From contig OZ024867.1 in the NCBI GenBank assembly GCA_964017155.1, positions 25,847,226 to 25,911,225 on the forward strand: a stretch of DNA of 64,000 bases. Reading direction: 5' to 3'. The stretch's first letter is position 1, and each line of letters opens with the position of its first letter. Positions 1 through 9,363 of this stretch are shown here, piece after piece. The stretch comes from Oasisia sp. SBJ-2009. Lineage: Eukaryota > Annelida > Polychaeta > Sabellida > Siboglinidae. The notes under the pieces are model-generated. The model saw only the letters and a program-made list of their open reading frames with translations, searched no databases and was not told the DNA's origin. The position numbers were made by a program, and so were the translations under genes.

Positions 1-250
1 GAGCCTGCTTGACAGAGGAGACGAAAAGAAATGTTGGTCTTTTGTCAAACTCAATAGAACTGAAAACTTGGGTATCCCTATACTCTCTGATACAAATGGC
101 CTCCACATTACAAATCAAGCCAAGGCAGAGGCTTTAGACACGCACTTTGTGTCAGTCTTCACCAGTGATCATGGTAAACACTTGCCTGACAAAGGACTGT
201 CTCCCTACCATGATATGGGCATCATACAGTTCACACAACCCGGAATTTAA
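1..250 (+). pseudogene. LINE linker fragment, 3' part only (cut by window edge), alpha
   Basis: The frame reads from about residue 143 of the 224-codon fragment to TAA 248-250, with Glu150 and His199. The 5' part lies outside the window. Confidence 0.85.
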
Positions 251-298
251 ATTTTACTAAAGAACATTGACCAAACGAAAGCCCCTTACAAAAAAGAC

Positions 299-314
299 CA
301 ATGGTATACCATTG
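299..314. other. 16-bp perfect palindrome CAATGGTATACCATTG
   Basis: It lies where recognisable LINE sequence stops. It recurs in the other spacers except those following beta LINE copies, where TATACGATTTAA breaks it. Confidence 0.9.
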
Positions 315-359
315 AATACAATTGAATACCATTCAGCGTCAACGATATTTCAGCAGGAC

Positions 360-407
360 TCAGTGGTACTTTCAACGGTAATTTATTATGCCATTCAGTA
401 CCACTGA
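360..407. other. Inverted repeat, 11-bp arms, 26-nt loop
   Basis: Arms TCAGTGGTACT (360-370) and AGTACCACTGA (397-407) are exact reverse complements. The same pair stands in the middle of the other spacers. Confidence 0.9.
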
Positions 408-459
408 ACGGTACACAGAATACAAAATATCATTAAAAAAACATTCAGATACCATTCAG

Positions 460-521
460 ATACCATTCAAATACCATTGGCCATTATACCCTAGTACCAT
501 TCAATGGTATTTGAATGGTAT
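460..521. other. Hairpin with 20-bp perfect arms, 22-nt loop
   Basis: Left arm ATACCATTCAAATACCATTG (460-479) pairs exactly with CAATGGTATTTGAATGGTAT (502-521), ending 12 bases before the minisatellite. A tighter alternative fold, TACCATT-C-AATGGTA (495-509), overlaps the right arm. Spacers lacking the ATTCAAATACC copy keep only about 9 bp of stem. Confidence 0.93.
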
Positions 522-527
522 ATTTTT

Positions 528-533
528 GTAAGT
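528..533 (+). other. GTAAGT at spacer-minisatellite border
   Basis: Matches the eukaryotic 5' splice-site consensus. It recurs directly before the minisatellite blocks. Use as a splice donor is unproven and could be chance. Confidence 0.35.
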
Positions 534-1487
534 GTTGGGTGGAGTGCAGAGGTTGGGTTGAGTGCGGAGGTTGGGTGGAGTGGGGAGGTTGGGTGGAGTG
601 GGGAGGTTGGGTGGAGTGGGGAGGTTGGGTGGAGTGGGGAGGTTGGATGGAGTGGGGAGGTTGGGTGGAGTGGGTAGGTTGAATGGAGGGCGGAAGTTGG
701 TTGGAGTGGGGAGGTTGGGTGGAGAGGGGAGGTTGCGTGGAGTGGGGAGGTTGGCTGGAGTGGGGAGGTTGGGTGGAGTGGGGAGGTTGGGTGGAGTGGG
801 TAGGTTGAATGGAGGGCGGAAGTTGGTTGGAGTGGGGAGGTTGGGTGGAGAGGGGAGGTTGCGTGGAGTGGGGAGGTTGGCTGAAGTGGGGAGGTTGGGT
901 GGAGTGGGGAGGTTGGGTGGAATGGGGAGGTTGGGAGATGTGGGGAGGTTGGGTGGAGTGGGGAGGTTGGGTGGAGTGGGGAGGTTGGGTGAAGTGGGGA
1001 GGTTGGGTGGAGTGGGGAGGTTGGATGGAGTGGGAAGGTTGGGTGAAGTGGGGAGGTTGGGTGGAGTAGGGAGGTTGGCTGGAGTGGGGAGGTTGGGTGG
1101 AGTGGGGAGGTTGGGTGGAGAGGGGAGTTTGGGTGAACTGGGGAGGTTGGGAGAAGTGGGGAGGATGGGTGGAGTGGGGAGGTTGGGTGGAGTGGGGAGG
1201 TTGGGTGAAGTGGGGAGGTTGGGTGGACTGGGGAGATTAAATGGAGGGCGGAGGTTGGGTGAAGTGGGGAGGTTGGGTGGAGTGGGGAGGTTGAATGGAG
1301 GGCGGAGGTTGGGTGGAGTGGGGAGGTTGGGTGGAGTGGGGAGGTTGGGTGGAGTGGGGAGGTTGGGTGGAGTGGGGAGGTTGGGTGGAGTGGGGAGGTT
1401 GGGTGGAGTGGGGAGGTTGGGAGAAGTGGGGAGTTTGGGTGGAGTGGGGAGGTTGCATGGAGTGCGGAGGTTGGGTGAAGTGGGGAG
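534..1487 (+). repeat. 18-bp G-rich minisatellite, 53 copies (reference block)
   Basis: Consensus GTTGGGTGGAGTGGGGAG; 954 bp is exactly 53 x 18. Two adjacent consensus copies fit the G-quadruplex rule G3+N1-7 four times (loops of 6, 5 and 6 nt). Common variants are GTTGGGTGAAGTGGGGAG, GTTGGCTGGAGTGGGGAG, GTTGCGTGGAGTGGGGAG and GTTGAATGGAGGGCGGAG. A seven-copy (126-bp) cassette starting GTTGAATGGAGGGCGGAA at 678 is repeated at 804. The first copy (...GTGCAGAG) and the last copy (GTTGGGTGAAGTGGGGAG) are nearly constant between units. All six frames run open for long stretches because 18 is a multiple of 3; these frames are not proposed as genes. Confidence 0.98.
678..929 (+). repeat. 126-bp cassette (7 x 18), two tandem copies inside the minisatellite
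   Basis: 678-803 and 804-929 both run GTTGAATGGAGGGCGGAA, GTTGGTTGG..., GTTGGGTGGAGAGGGGAG, GTTGCGTGG..., GTTGGCTG.... The second copy has GGCTGAAG where the first has GGCTGGAG. This is a level of organisation between the 18-bp repeat and the whole unit. Confidence 0.85.
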
Positions 1488-2162
1488 GTTGCGGTACTCA
1501 CCACACTTGACATCGATCCCAAACAGCTCTCAAACAAGCACTCGCACACGGTGTACAAATACAACTCTGCTAACTTTGAGGGCCTAAGGGCAGACATGGC
1601 AGCTTACGCAGCGATGTTTTTAATGGAAAATCCAACATCTAGAACAACAGAGGAGAACTGGAAATCATTCAAGAGTGCACTACATCAAGCCATCATTAAA
1701 CACGTTCCAACGACAAAGTCCAAAACTAAACGACACCTGCCCTGGATCACATGGAAAATCAAGTGTGAAATTCGGAAGAAAGACAGGCAGAATCGCAAAG
1801 CAAGAAAGTCAAAAAAGCATGAAGACTGGTCAGCCTACCCTATAACACGGCAACAGTTACAGAAACTATTGACATCTGCTCATGATGACTACATCAGAAA
1901 CGTGATTGGTGCGAGCCTGCTTGACAGAGGAGATGAAAAGAAATGTTGGTCTTTTGTCAAACTCAATAGAACTGAAAACTTGGGTATCCCTATACTCTCT
2001 GATACAAATGGCCTCCACATTACAAATCAAGCCAAGGCAGAGGCTTTAGACACGCACTTTGTGTCAGTCTTCACCAGTGATGATGGTAAACACTTGCCTG
2101 ACAAAGGACTGTCTCCCTACCATGATATGGGCATCATACAGTTCACACAACCCGGAATTTAA
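1488..2162 (+). pseudogene. LINE fragment (endonuclease-RT linker), alpha; reference copy
   Basis: 224 open codons, then TAA (residues counted from GTT 1488). Recognisable parts: T-TLDIDPKQLSNKHSHTVYKY (about 6-25, just after the endonuclease domain), W58 in an amphipathic stretch, HLPWIT (83-88), a basic run CEIRKKDRQNRKARKSKK (93-110), EDWSAY (112-117), AHDDYIRNVI (131-140), KKCWSFVKLNRTENLGIP (151-168), KAEALDTHFVSVFT (183-196) and a Gly-Ile end. This is the usual order in Jockey/CR1/L2-type ORF2 proteins. RT homology resumes past the stop for about 15 codons and then ends, so endonuclease, RT and its YxDD motif are all absent. A TGA at 1476-1478 closes the frame upstream; the first ATG is at 1596 (188 aa). 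Diagnostic residues: Asn102, Thr120, Glu150, Asp199. It is a captured fragment, not a working enzyme. Confidence 0.87.
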
Positions 2163-2434
2163 ATTTTACTAAAGAACATTGACCAAACGAAAGCCCCTTA
2201 CAAAAAAGACCAATGGTATACCATTGAATACAATTGAATACCATTCAGCGTCAACGATATTTCAGCAGGACTCAGTGGTACTTTCAACGGTAATTTATTA
2301 TGCCATTCAGTACCACTGAACGGTACACAGAATACAAAATATCATTAAAAAAACATTCAGATACCATTCAGATACCATTGGCCATTATACCCTAGTACCA
2401 TTCAATGGTATTTGAATGGTATATTTTTGTAAGT
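2163..2434. repeat. Spacer, 272 bp, short hairpin
   Basis: Lacks the ATTCAAATACC copy, so the terminal hairpin falls to about 9 bp. Confidence 0.9.
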
Positions 2435-3352
2435 GTTGGGTGGAGTGCAGAGGTTGGGTTGAGTGCGGAGGTTGGGTGGAGTGGGGAGGTTGGGTGGAGT
2501 GGGGAGGTTGGGTGGAGTGGGGAGGTTGGGTGGAGTGGGGAGGTTGGATGGAGTGGGGAGGTTGGGTGGAGTGGGTAGGTTGAATGGAGGGCGGAAGTTG
2601 GTTGGAGTGGGGAAGTTGGTTGGAGTGGGGAGGTTGGGTGGAGAGGGGAGGTTGCGTGGAGTGGGGAGGTTGGCTGGAGTGGGGAGGTTGGGTGGAGTGG
2701 GGAGGTTGGGTGGAGTGGGTAGGTTGAATGGAGGGCGGAAGTTGGTTGGAGTGGGGAGGTTGGGTGGAGAGGGGAGGTTGCGTGGAGTGGGGAGGTTGGC
2801 TGAAGTGGGGAGGTTGGGTGGAGTGGGGAGGTTGGGTGGAATGGGGAGGTTGGGAGATGTGGGGAGGTTGGGTGGAGTGGGGAGGTTGGGTGGAGTGGGG
2901 AGGTTGGGTGAAGTGGGGAGGTTGGGTGGAGTGGGGAGGTTGGATGGAGTGGGAAGGTTGGGTGAAGTGGGGAGGTTGGGTGGAGTAGGGAGGTTGGCTG
3001 GAGTGGGGAGGTTGGGTGGAGTGGGGAGGTTGGGTGGAGAGGGGAGGTTGGGTGAACTGGGGAGGTTGGGAGAAGTGGGGAGGATGGGTGGAGTGGGGAG
3101 GTTGGGTGGAGTGGGGAGGTTGGGTGAAGTGGGGAGGTTGGGTGGACTGGGGAGATTAAATGGAGGGCGGAGGTTGGGTGAAGTGGGGAGGTTGGGTGGA
3201 GTGGGGAGGTTGGGTGGAGTGGGGAGGTTGGGTGGAGTGGGGAGGTTGGGTGGAGTGGGGAGGTTGGGTGGAGTGGGGAGGTTGGGAGAAGTGGGGAGTT
3301 TGGGTGGAGTGGGGAGGTTGCATGGAGTGCGGAGGTTGGGTGAAGTGGGGAG
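2435..3352 (+). repeat. Minisatellite, 51 copies
   Basis: Like 534-1487 but with an extra GTTGGTTGGAGTGGGGAA-type copy near 2614 and fewer copies near the 3' end. Confidence 0.97.
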
Positions 3353-4027
3353 GTTGCGGTACTCACCACACTTGACATCGATCCCAAACAGCTCTCAAAC
3401 AAGCACTCGCACACGGTGTACAAATACAACTCTGCTAACTTTGAGGGCCTAAGGGCAGACATGGCAGCTTACGCAGCGATGTTTTTAATGGAAAATCCAA
3501 CATCTAGAACAACAGAGGAGAACTGGAAATCATTCAAGAGTGCACTACATCAAGCCATCATTAAACACGTTCCAACGACAAAGTCCAAAACTAAACGACA
3601 CCTGCCCTGGATCACATGGAAAATCAAGTGTGAAATTCGGAAGAAAGACAGGCAGAATCGCAAAGCAAGAAAGTCAAAAAAGCATGAAGACTGGTCAGCC
3701 TACCCTATAACACGGCAACAGTTACAGAAACTATTGACATCTGCTCATGATGACTACATCAGAAACGTGATTGGTGCGAGCCTGCTTGACAGAGGAGACG
3801 AAAAGAAATGTTGGTCTTTTGTCAAACTCAATAGAACTGAAAACTTGGGTATCCCTATACTCTCTGATACAAATGGCCTCCACATTACAAATCAAGCCAA
3901 GGCAGAGGCTTTAGACACGCACTTTGTGTCAGTCTTCACCAGTGATGATGGTAAACACTTGCCTGACAAAGGACTGTCTCCCTACCATGATATGGGCATC
4001 ATACAGTTCACACAACCCGGAATTTAA
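3353..4027 (+). pseudogene. LINE fragment, alpha
   Basis: Same protein as the fragment ending at 2162 (Thr120, Glu150, Asp199). First ATG 3461. Confidence 0.86.
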
Positions 4028-4299
4028 ATTTTACTAAAGAACATTGACCAAACGAAAGCCCCTTACAAAAAAGACCAATGGTATACCATTGAATACAATT
4101 GAATACCATTCAGCGTCAACGATATTTCAGCAGGACTCAGTGGTACTTTCAACGGTAATTTATTATGCCATTCAGTACCACTGAACGGTACACAGAATAC
4201 AAAATATCATTAAAAAAACATTCAGATACCATTCAGATACCATTGGCCATTATACCCTAGTACCATTCAATGGTATTTGAATGGTATATTTTTGTAAGT
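4028..4299. repeat. Spacer, 272 bp, short hairpin
   Basis: As at 2163-2434. Confidence 0.9.
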
Positions 4300-4911
4300 G
4301 TTGGGTGGAGTGCAGAGGTTGGGTTGAGTGCGGAGGTTGGGTGGAGTGGGGAGGTTGGGTGGAGTGGGGAGGTTGGGTGGAGTGGGGAGGTTGGGTGGAG
4401 TGGGGAGGTTGGATGGAGTGGGGAGGTTGGGTGGAGTGGGTAGGTTGAATGGAGGGCGGAAGTTGGTTGGAGTGGGGAAGTTGGTTGGAGTGGGGAGGTT
4501 GGGTGGAGAGGGGAGGTTGCGTGGAGTGGGGAGGTTGGCTGGAGTGGGGAGGTTGGGTGGAGTGGGGAGGTTGGGTGGAGTGGGTAGGTTGAATGGAGGG
4601 CGGAAGTTGGTTGGAGTGGGGAGGTTGGGTGGAGAGGGGAGGTTGCGTGGAGTGGGGAGGTTGGCTGAAGTGGGGAGGTTGGGTGGAGTGGGGAGGTTGG
4701 GTGGAATGGGGAGGTTGGGAGATGTGGGGAGGTTGGGTGGAGTGGGGAGGTTGGGTGGAGTGGGGAGGTTGGGTGAAGTGGGGAGGTTGGGTGGAGTGGG
4801 GAGGTTGGATGGAGTGGGAAGGTTGGGTGGAGTGGGGAGGTTGGGAGAAGTGGGGAGTTTGGGTGGAGTGGGGAGGTTGCATGGAGTGCGGAGGTTGGGT
4901 GAAGTGGGGAG
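4300..4911 (+). repeat. Minisatellite, 34 copies, internal deletion
   Basis: Matches 2435-3352 at both ends but lacks 17 interior copies (306 bp). The join lies just after GTTGGATGGAGTGGGAAG near 4805-4822. Confidence 0.95.
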
Positions 4912-5586
4912 GTTGCGGTACTCACCACACTTGACATCGATCCCAAACAGCTCTCAAACAAGCACTCGCACACGGTGTACAAATACAACTCTGCTAACTT
5001 TGAGGGCCTAAGGGCAGACATGGCAGCTTACGCAGCGATGTTTTTAATGGAAAATCCAACATCTAGAACAACAGAGGAGAACTGGAAATCATTCAAGAGT
5101 GCACTACATCAAGCCATCATTAAACACGTTCCAACGACAAAGTCCAAAACTAAACGACACCTGCCCTGGATCACATGGAAAATCAAGTGTGAAATTCGGA
5201 AGAAAGACAGGCAGAATCGCAAAGCAAGAAAGTCAAAAAAGCATGAAGACTGGTCAGCCTACCCTATAAAACGGCAACAGTTACAGAAACTATTGACATC
5301 TGCTCATGATGACTACATCAGAAACGTGATTGGTGCGAGCCTGCTTGACAGAGGAGACGAAAAGAAATGTTGGTCTTTTGTCAAACTCAATAGAACTGAA
5401 AACTTGGGTATCCCTATACTCTCTGATACAAATGGCCTCCACATTACAAATCAAGCCAAGGCAGAGGCTTTAGACACGCACTTTGTGTCAGTGTTCACCA
5501 GTGATCATGGTAAACACTTGCCTGACAAAGGACTGTCTCCCTACCATGATATGGGCATCATACAGTTCACACAACCCGGAATTTAA
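4912..5586 (+). pseudogene. LINE fragment, alpha
   Basis: Lys120, Glu150, His199. This mixes residues seen in neighbouring alpha subtypes. Confidence 0.86.
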
Positions 5587-5869
5587 ATTTTACTAAAGAA
5601 CATTGACCAAACGAAAGCCCCTTACAAAAAAGACCAATGGTATACCATTGAATACAATTGAATACCATTCAGCGTCAACGATATTTCAGCAGGACTCAGT
5701 GGTACTTTCAACGGTAATTTATTATGCCATTCAGTACCACTGAACGGTACACAGAATACAAAATATCATTAAAAAAACATTCAGATACCATTCAGATACC
5801 ATTCAAATACCATTGGCCATTATACCCTAGTACCATTCAATGGTATTTGAATGGTATATTTTTGTAAGT
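5587..5869. repeat. Spacer, 283 bp, full hairpin
   Basis: As at 251-533. Confidence 0.9.
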
Positions 5870-6823
5870 GTTGGGTGGAGTGCAGAGGTTGGGTTGAGTG
5901 CGGAGGTTGGGTGGAGTGGGGAGGTTGGGTGGAGTGGGGAGGTTGGGTGGAGTGGGGAGGTTGGGTGGAGTGGGGAGGTTGGATGGAGTGGGGAGGTTGG
6001 GTGGAGTGGGTAGGTTGAATGGAGGGCGGAAGTTGGTTGGAGTGGGGAGGTTGGGTGGAGAGGGGAGGTTGCGTGGAGTGGGGAGGTTGGCTGGAGTGGG
6101 GAGGTTGGGTGGAGTGGGGAGGTTGGGTGGAGTGGGTAGGTTGAATGGAGGGCGGAAGTTGGTTGGAGTGGGGAGGTTGGGTGGAGAGGGGAGGTTGCGT
6201 GGAGTGGGGAGGTTGGCTGAAGTGGGGAGGTTGGGTGGAGTGGGGAGGTTGGGTGGAATGGGGAGGTTGGGAGATGTGGGGAGGTTGGGTGGAGTGGGGA
6301 GGTTGGGTGGAGTGGGGAGGTTGGGTGAAGTGGGGAGGTTGGGTGGAGTGGGGAGGTTGGATGGAGTGGGAAGGTTGGGTGAAGTGGGGAGGTTGGGTGG
6401 AGTAGGGAGGTTGGCTGGAGTGGGGAGGTTGGGTGGAGTGGGGAGGTTGGGTGGAGAGGGGAGGTTGGGTGAACTGGGGAGGTTGGGAGAAGTGGGGAGG
6501 ATGGGTGGAGTGGGGAGGTTGGGTGGAGTGGGGAGGTTGGGTGAAGTGGGGAGGTTGGGTGGACTGGGGAGATTAAATGGAGGGCAGAGGTTGGGTGAAG
6601 TGGGGAGGTTGGGTGGAGTGGGGAGGTTGAATGGAGGGCGGAGGTTGGGTGGAGTGGGGAGGTTGGGTGGAGTGGGGAGGTTGGGTGGAGTGGGGAGGTT
6701 GGGTGGAGTGGGGAGGTTGGGTGGAGTGGGGAGGTTGGGTGGAGTGGGGAGGTTGGGAGAAGTGGGGAGTTTGGGTGGAGTGGGGAGGTTGCATGGAGTG
6801 CGGAGGTTGGGTGAAGTGGGGAG
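5870..6823 (+). repeat. Minisatellite, 53 copies
   Basis: Same length and variant order as 534-1487. One difference is GGGCAGAG for GGGCGGAG near 6584. Confidence 0.97.
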
Positions 6824-7498
6824 GTTGCGGTACTCACCACACTTGACATCGATCCCAAACAGCTCTCAAACAAGCACTCGCACACGGTGTACAAATACAA
6901 CTCTGCTAACTTTGAGGGCCTAAGGGCAGACATGGCAGCTTACGCAGCGATGTTTTTAATGGAAAATCCAACATCTAGAACAACAGAGGAGAACTGGAAA
7001 TCATTCAAGAGTGCACTACATCAAGCCATCATTAAACACGTTCCAACGACAAAGTCCAAAACTAAACGACACCTGCCCTGGATCACATGGAACATCAAGT
7101 GTGAAATTCGGAAGAAAGACAGGCAGTATCGCAAAGCAAGAAAGTCAAAAAAGCATGAAGACTGGTCAGCCTACCCTATAACACGGCAACAGTTACAGAA
7201 ACTATTGACATCTGCTCATGATGACTACATCAGAAACGTGATTGGTGCGAGCCTGCTTGACAGAGGAGACCAAAAGAAATGTTGGTCTTTTGTCAAACTC
7301 AATAGAACTGAAAACTTGGGTATCCCTATACTCTCTGATACAAATGGCCTCCACATTACAAATCAAGCCAAGGCAGAGGCTTTAGACACGCACTTTGTGT
7401 CAGTCTTCACCAGTGATCATGGTAAACACTTGCCTGACAAAGGACTGTCTCCCTACCATGATATGGGCATCATACAGTTCACACAACCCGGAATTTAA
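6824..7498 (+). pseudogene. LINE fragment, alpha with beta/delta-like residues
   Basis: Asn90 and Tyr102 resemble other families, whereas Thr120 and Gly141 are alpha. Gln150, His199. A possible gene-conversion patch around residues 90-102. Confidence 0.86.
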
Positions 7499-7770
7499 AT
7501 TTTACTAAAGAACATTGACCAAACGAAAGCCCCTTACAAAAAAGACCAATGGTATACCATTGAATACAATTGAATACCATTCAGCGTCAACGATATTTCA
7601 GCAGGACTCAGTGGTACTTTCAACGGTAATTTATTATGCCATTCAGTACCACTGAACGGTACACAGAATACAAAATATCATTAAAAAAACATTCAGATAC
7701 CATTCAGATACCATTGGCCATTATACCCTAGTACCATTCAATGGTATTTGAATGGTATATTTTTGTAAGT
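7499..7770. repeat. Spacer, 272 bp, short hairpin
   Basis: As at 2163-2434. Confidence 0.9.
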
Positions 7771-8688
7771 GTTGGGTGGAGTGCAGAGGTTGGGTTGAGT
7801 GCGGAGGTTGGGTGGAGTGGGGAGGTTGGGTGGAGTGGGGAGGTTGGGAGGAGTGGGGAGGTTGGGTGGAGTGGGGAGGTTGGATGGAGTGGGGAGGTTG
7901 GGTGGAGTGGGTAGGTTGAATGGAGGGCGGAAGTTGGTTGGAGTGGGGAAGTTGGTTGGAGTGGGGAGGTTGGGTGGAGAGGGGAGGTTGCGTGGAGTGG
8001 GGAGGTTGGCTGGAGTGGGGAGGTTGGGTGGAGTGGGGAGGTTGGGTGGAGTGGGTAGGTTGAATGGAGGGCGGAAGTTGGTTGGAGTGGGGAGGTTGGG
8101 TGGAGAGGGGAGGTTGCGTGGAGTGGGGAGGTTGGCTGAAGTGGGGAGGTTGGGTGGAGTGGGGAGGTTGGGTGGAATGGGGAGGTTGGGAGATGTGGGG
8201 AGGTTGGGTGGAGTGGGGAGGTTGGGTGGAGTGGGGAGGTTGGGTGAAGTGGGGAGGTTGGGTGGAGTGGGGAGGTTGGATGGAGTGGGAAGGTTGGGTG
8301 AAGTGGGGAGGTTGGGTGGAGTAGGGAGGTTGGCTGGAGTGGGGAGGTTGGGTGGAGTGGGGAGGTTGGGTGGAGAGGGGAGGTTGGGTGAACTGGGGAG
8401 GTTGGGAGAAGTGGGGAGGATGGGTGGAGTGGGGAGGTTGGGTGGAGTGGGGAGGTTGGGTGAAGTGGGGAGGTTGGGTGGACTGGGGAGATTAAATGGA
8501 GGGCGGAGGTTGGGTGAAGTGGGGAGGTTGGGTGGAGTGGGGAGGTTGGGTGGAGTGGGGAGGTTGGGTGGAGTGGGGAGGTTGGGTGGAGTGGGGAGGT
8601 TGGGTGGAGTGGGGAGGTTGGGAGAAGTGGGGAGTTTGGGTGGAGTGGGGAGGTTGCATGGAGTGCGGAGGTTGGGTGAAGTGGGGAG
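7771..8688 (+). repeat. Minisatellite, 51 copies
   Basis: As 2435-3352, but the fifth copy is GTTGGGAGGAGTGGGGAG. Confidence 0.97.
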
Positions 8689-9363
8689 GTTGCGGTACTC
8701 ACCACACTTGACATCGATCCCAAACAGCTCTCAAACAAGCACTCGCACACGGTGTACAAATACAACTCTGCTAACTTTGAGGGCCTAAGGGCAGACATGG
8801 CAGCTTACGCAGCGATGTTTTTAATGGAAAATCCAACATCTAGAACAACAGAGGAGAACTGGAAATCATTCAAGAGTGCACTACATCAAGCCATCATTAA
8901 ACACGTTCCAACGACAAAGTCCAAAACTAAACGACACCTGCCCTGGATCACATGGAAAATCAAGTGTGAAATTCGGAAGAAAGACAGGCAGAATCGCAAA
9001 GCAAGAAAGTCAAAAAAGCATGAAGACTGGTCAGCCTACCCTATAACACAGCAACAGTTACAGAAACTATTGACATCTGCTCATGATGACTACATCAGAA
9101 ACGTGATTGGTGCGAGCCTGCTTGACAGAGGAGACGAAAAGAAATGTTGGTCTTTTGTCAAACTCAATAGAACTGAAAACTTGGGTATCCCTATACTCTC
9201 TGATACAAATGGCCTCCACATTACAAATCAAGCCAAGGCAGAGGCTTTAGACACGCACTTTGTGTCAGTCTTCACCAGTGATGATGGTAAACACTTGCCT
9301 GACAAAGGACTGTCTCCCTACCATGATATGGGCATCATACAGTCCACACAACCCGGAATTTAA
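8689..9363 (+). pseudogene. LINE fragment, alpha
   Basis: Gln121 (QQQ run), Glu150, Asp199; private change Ser219 (TCC near 9343). Confidence 0.86.

Larger units (their letters stand above)
251..533. repeat. AT-rich spacer with palindromes and hairpin (reference copy, 283 bp)
   Basis: Bases 251 to about 304 still read as LINE past the stop (I-LLKNID-TKAP), the start of RT homology. After that come a 16-bp palindrome (299-314), an 11-bp inverted repeat (360-370 with 397-407), two ATTCAGATACC copies plus one ATTCAAATACC, and a hairpin at 460-521. The last six bases are GTAAGT. No gene, promoter or RNA gene was recognised. Confidence 0.92.
251..5586 (+). repeat. Higher-order repeat A, copy 1 (5336 bp, minisatellite counts 53-51-34)
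   Basis: Three successive alpha units of 1912, 1865 and 1559 bp. The third looks like the second with 17 internal minisatellite copies (306 bp) removed. Confidence 0.88.
5587..9363 (+). repeat. Higher-order repeat A, copy 2 (partial, 53-51)
   Basis: Unit lengths 1912 and 1865 repeat exactly those of 251-4027 at a distance of 5336 bp. Instead of the short third unit, the array switches to higher-order repeat B. Confidence 0.85.

Noticed and set aside
251..533. Spacer as a complete MITE with terminal inverted repeats
   Set aside because: Its ends share only rough similarity (TACCATT / AATGGTA motifs), no target-site duplication can be seen in a tandem array, and no solo copy is present. It remains possible but unsupported.
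1237..1458. Minus-strand Pro/Ser/Thr/His-rich frames as mucin-like or proline-rich secreted proteins
   Set aside because: Same cause: six-codon repeat without stops. No signal peptide, and the length simply follows the minisatellite copy number.
534..1487. CRISPR array
   Set aside because: The repeats are contiguous with no spacers between them, and the surrounding sequence is eukaryotic.
534..1487. Telomeric repeat
   Set aside because: G-rich on one strand, but the 18-bp unit is not a TTAGGG-like telomere motif and blocks are interrupted every 0.6-1.2 kb.
534..1487. Triplex-forming purine tract
   Set aside because: The G-rich strand has regular T residues, including TT in every copy, so it is not a clean purine mirror repeat. 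Quadruplex formation fits better.
562..1587. Long plus-strand frames of GGVGRL, WVEWGG or GWSGEV repeats
   Set aside because: They are the three readings of the 18-bp repeat. They have no flanking conserved protein, no domain and no start context, and appear in every block.
1488..2162. Functional LINE ORF2 gene
   Set aside because: Only the linker is present. There is no endonuclease domain and no RT domain, and all copies stop before RT.
1551..2162. GTG-initiated (or TTG-initiated in gamma units) 203-206 aa protein
   Set aside because: Non-ATG starts are not expected in an animal nuclear gene. The frame simply continues from upstream LINE sequence until a TGA in the last minisatellite copy.
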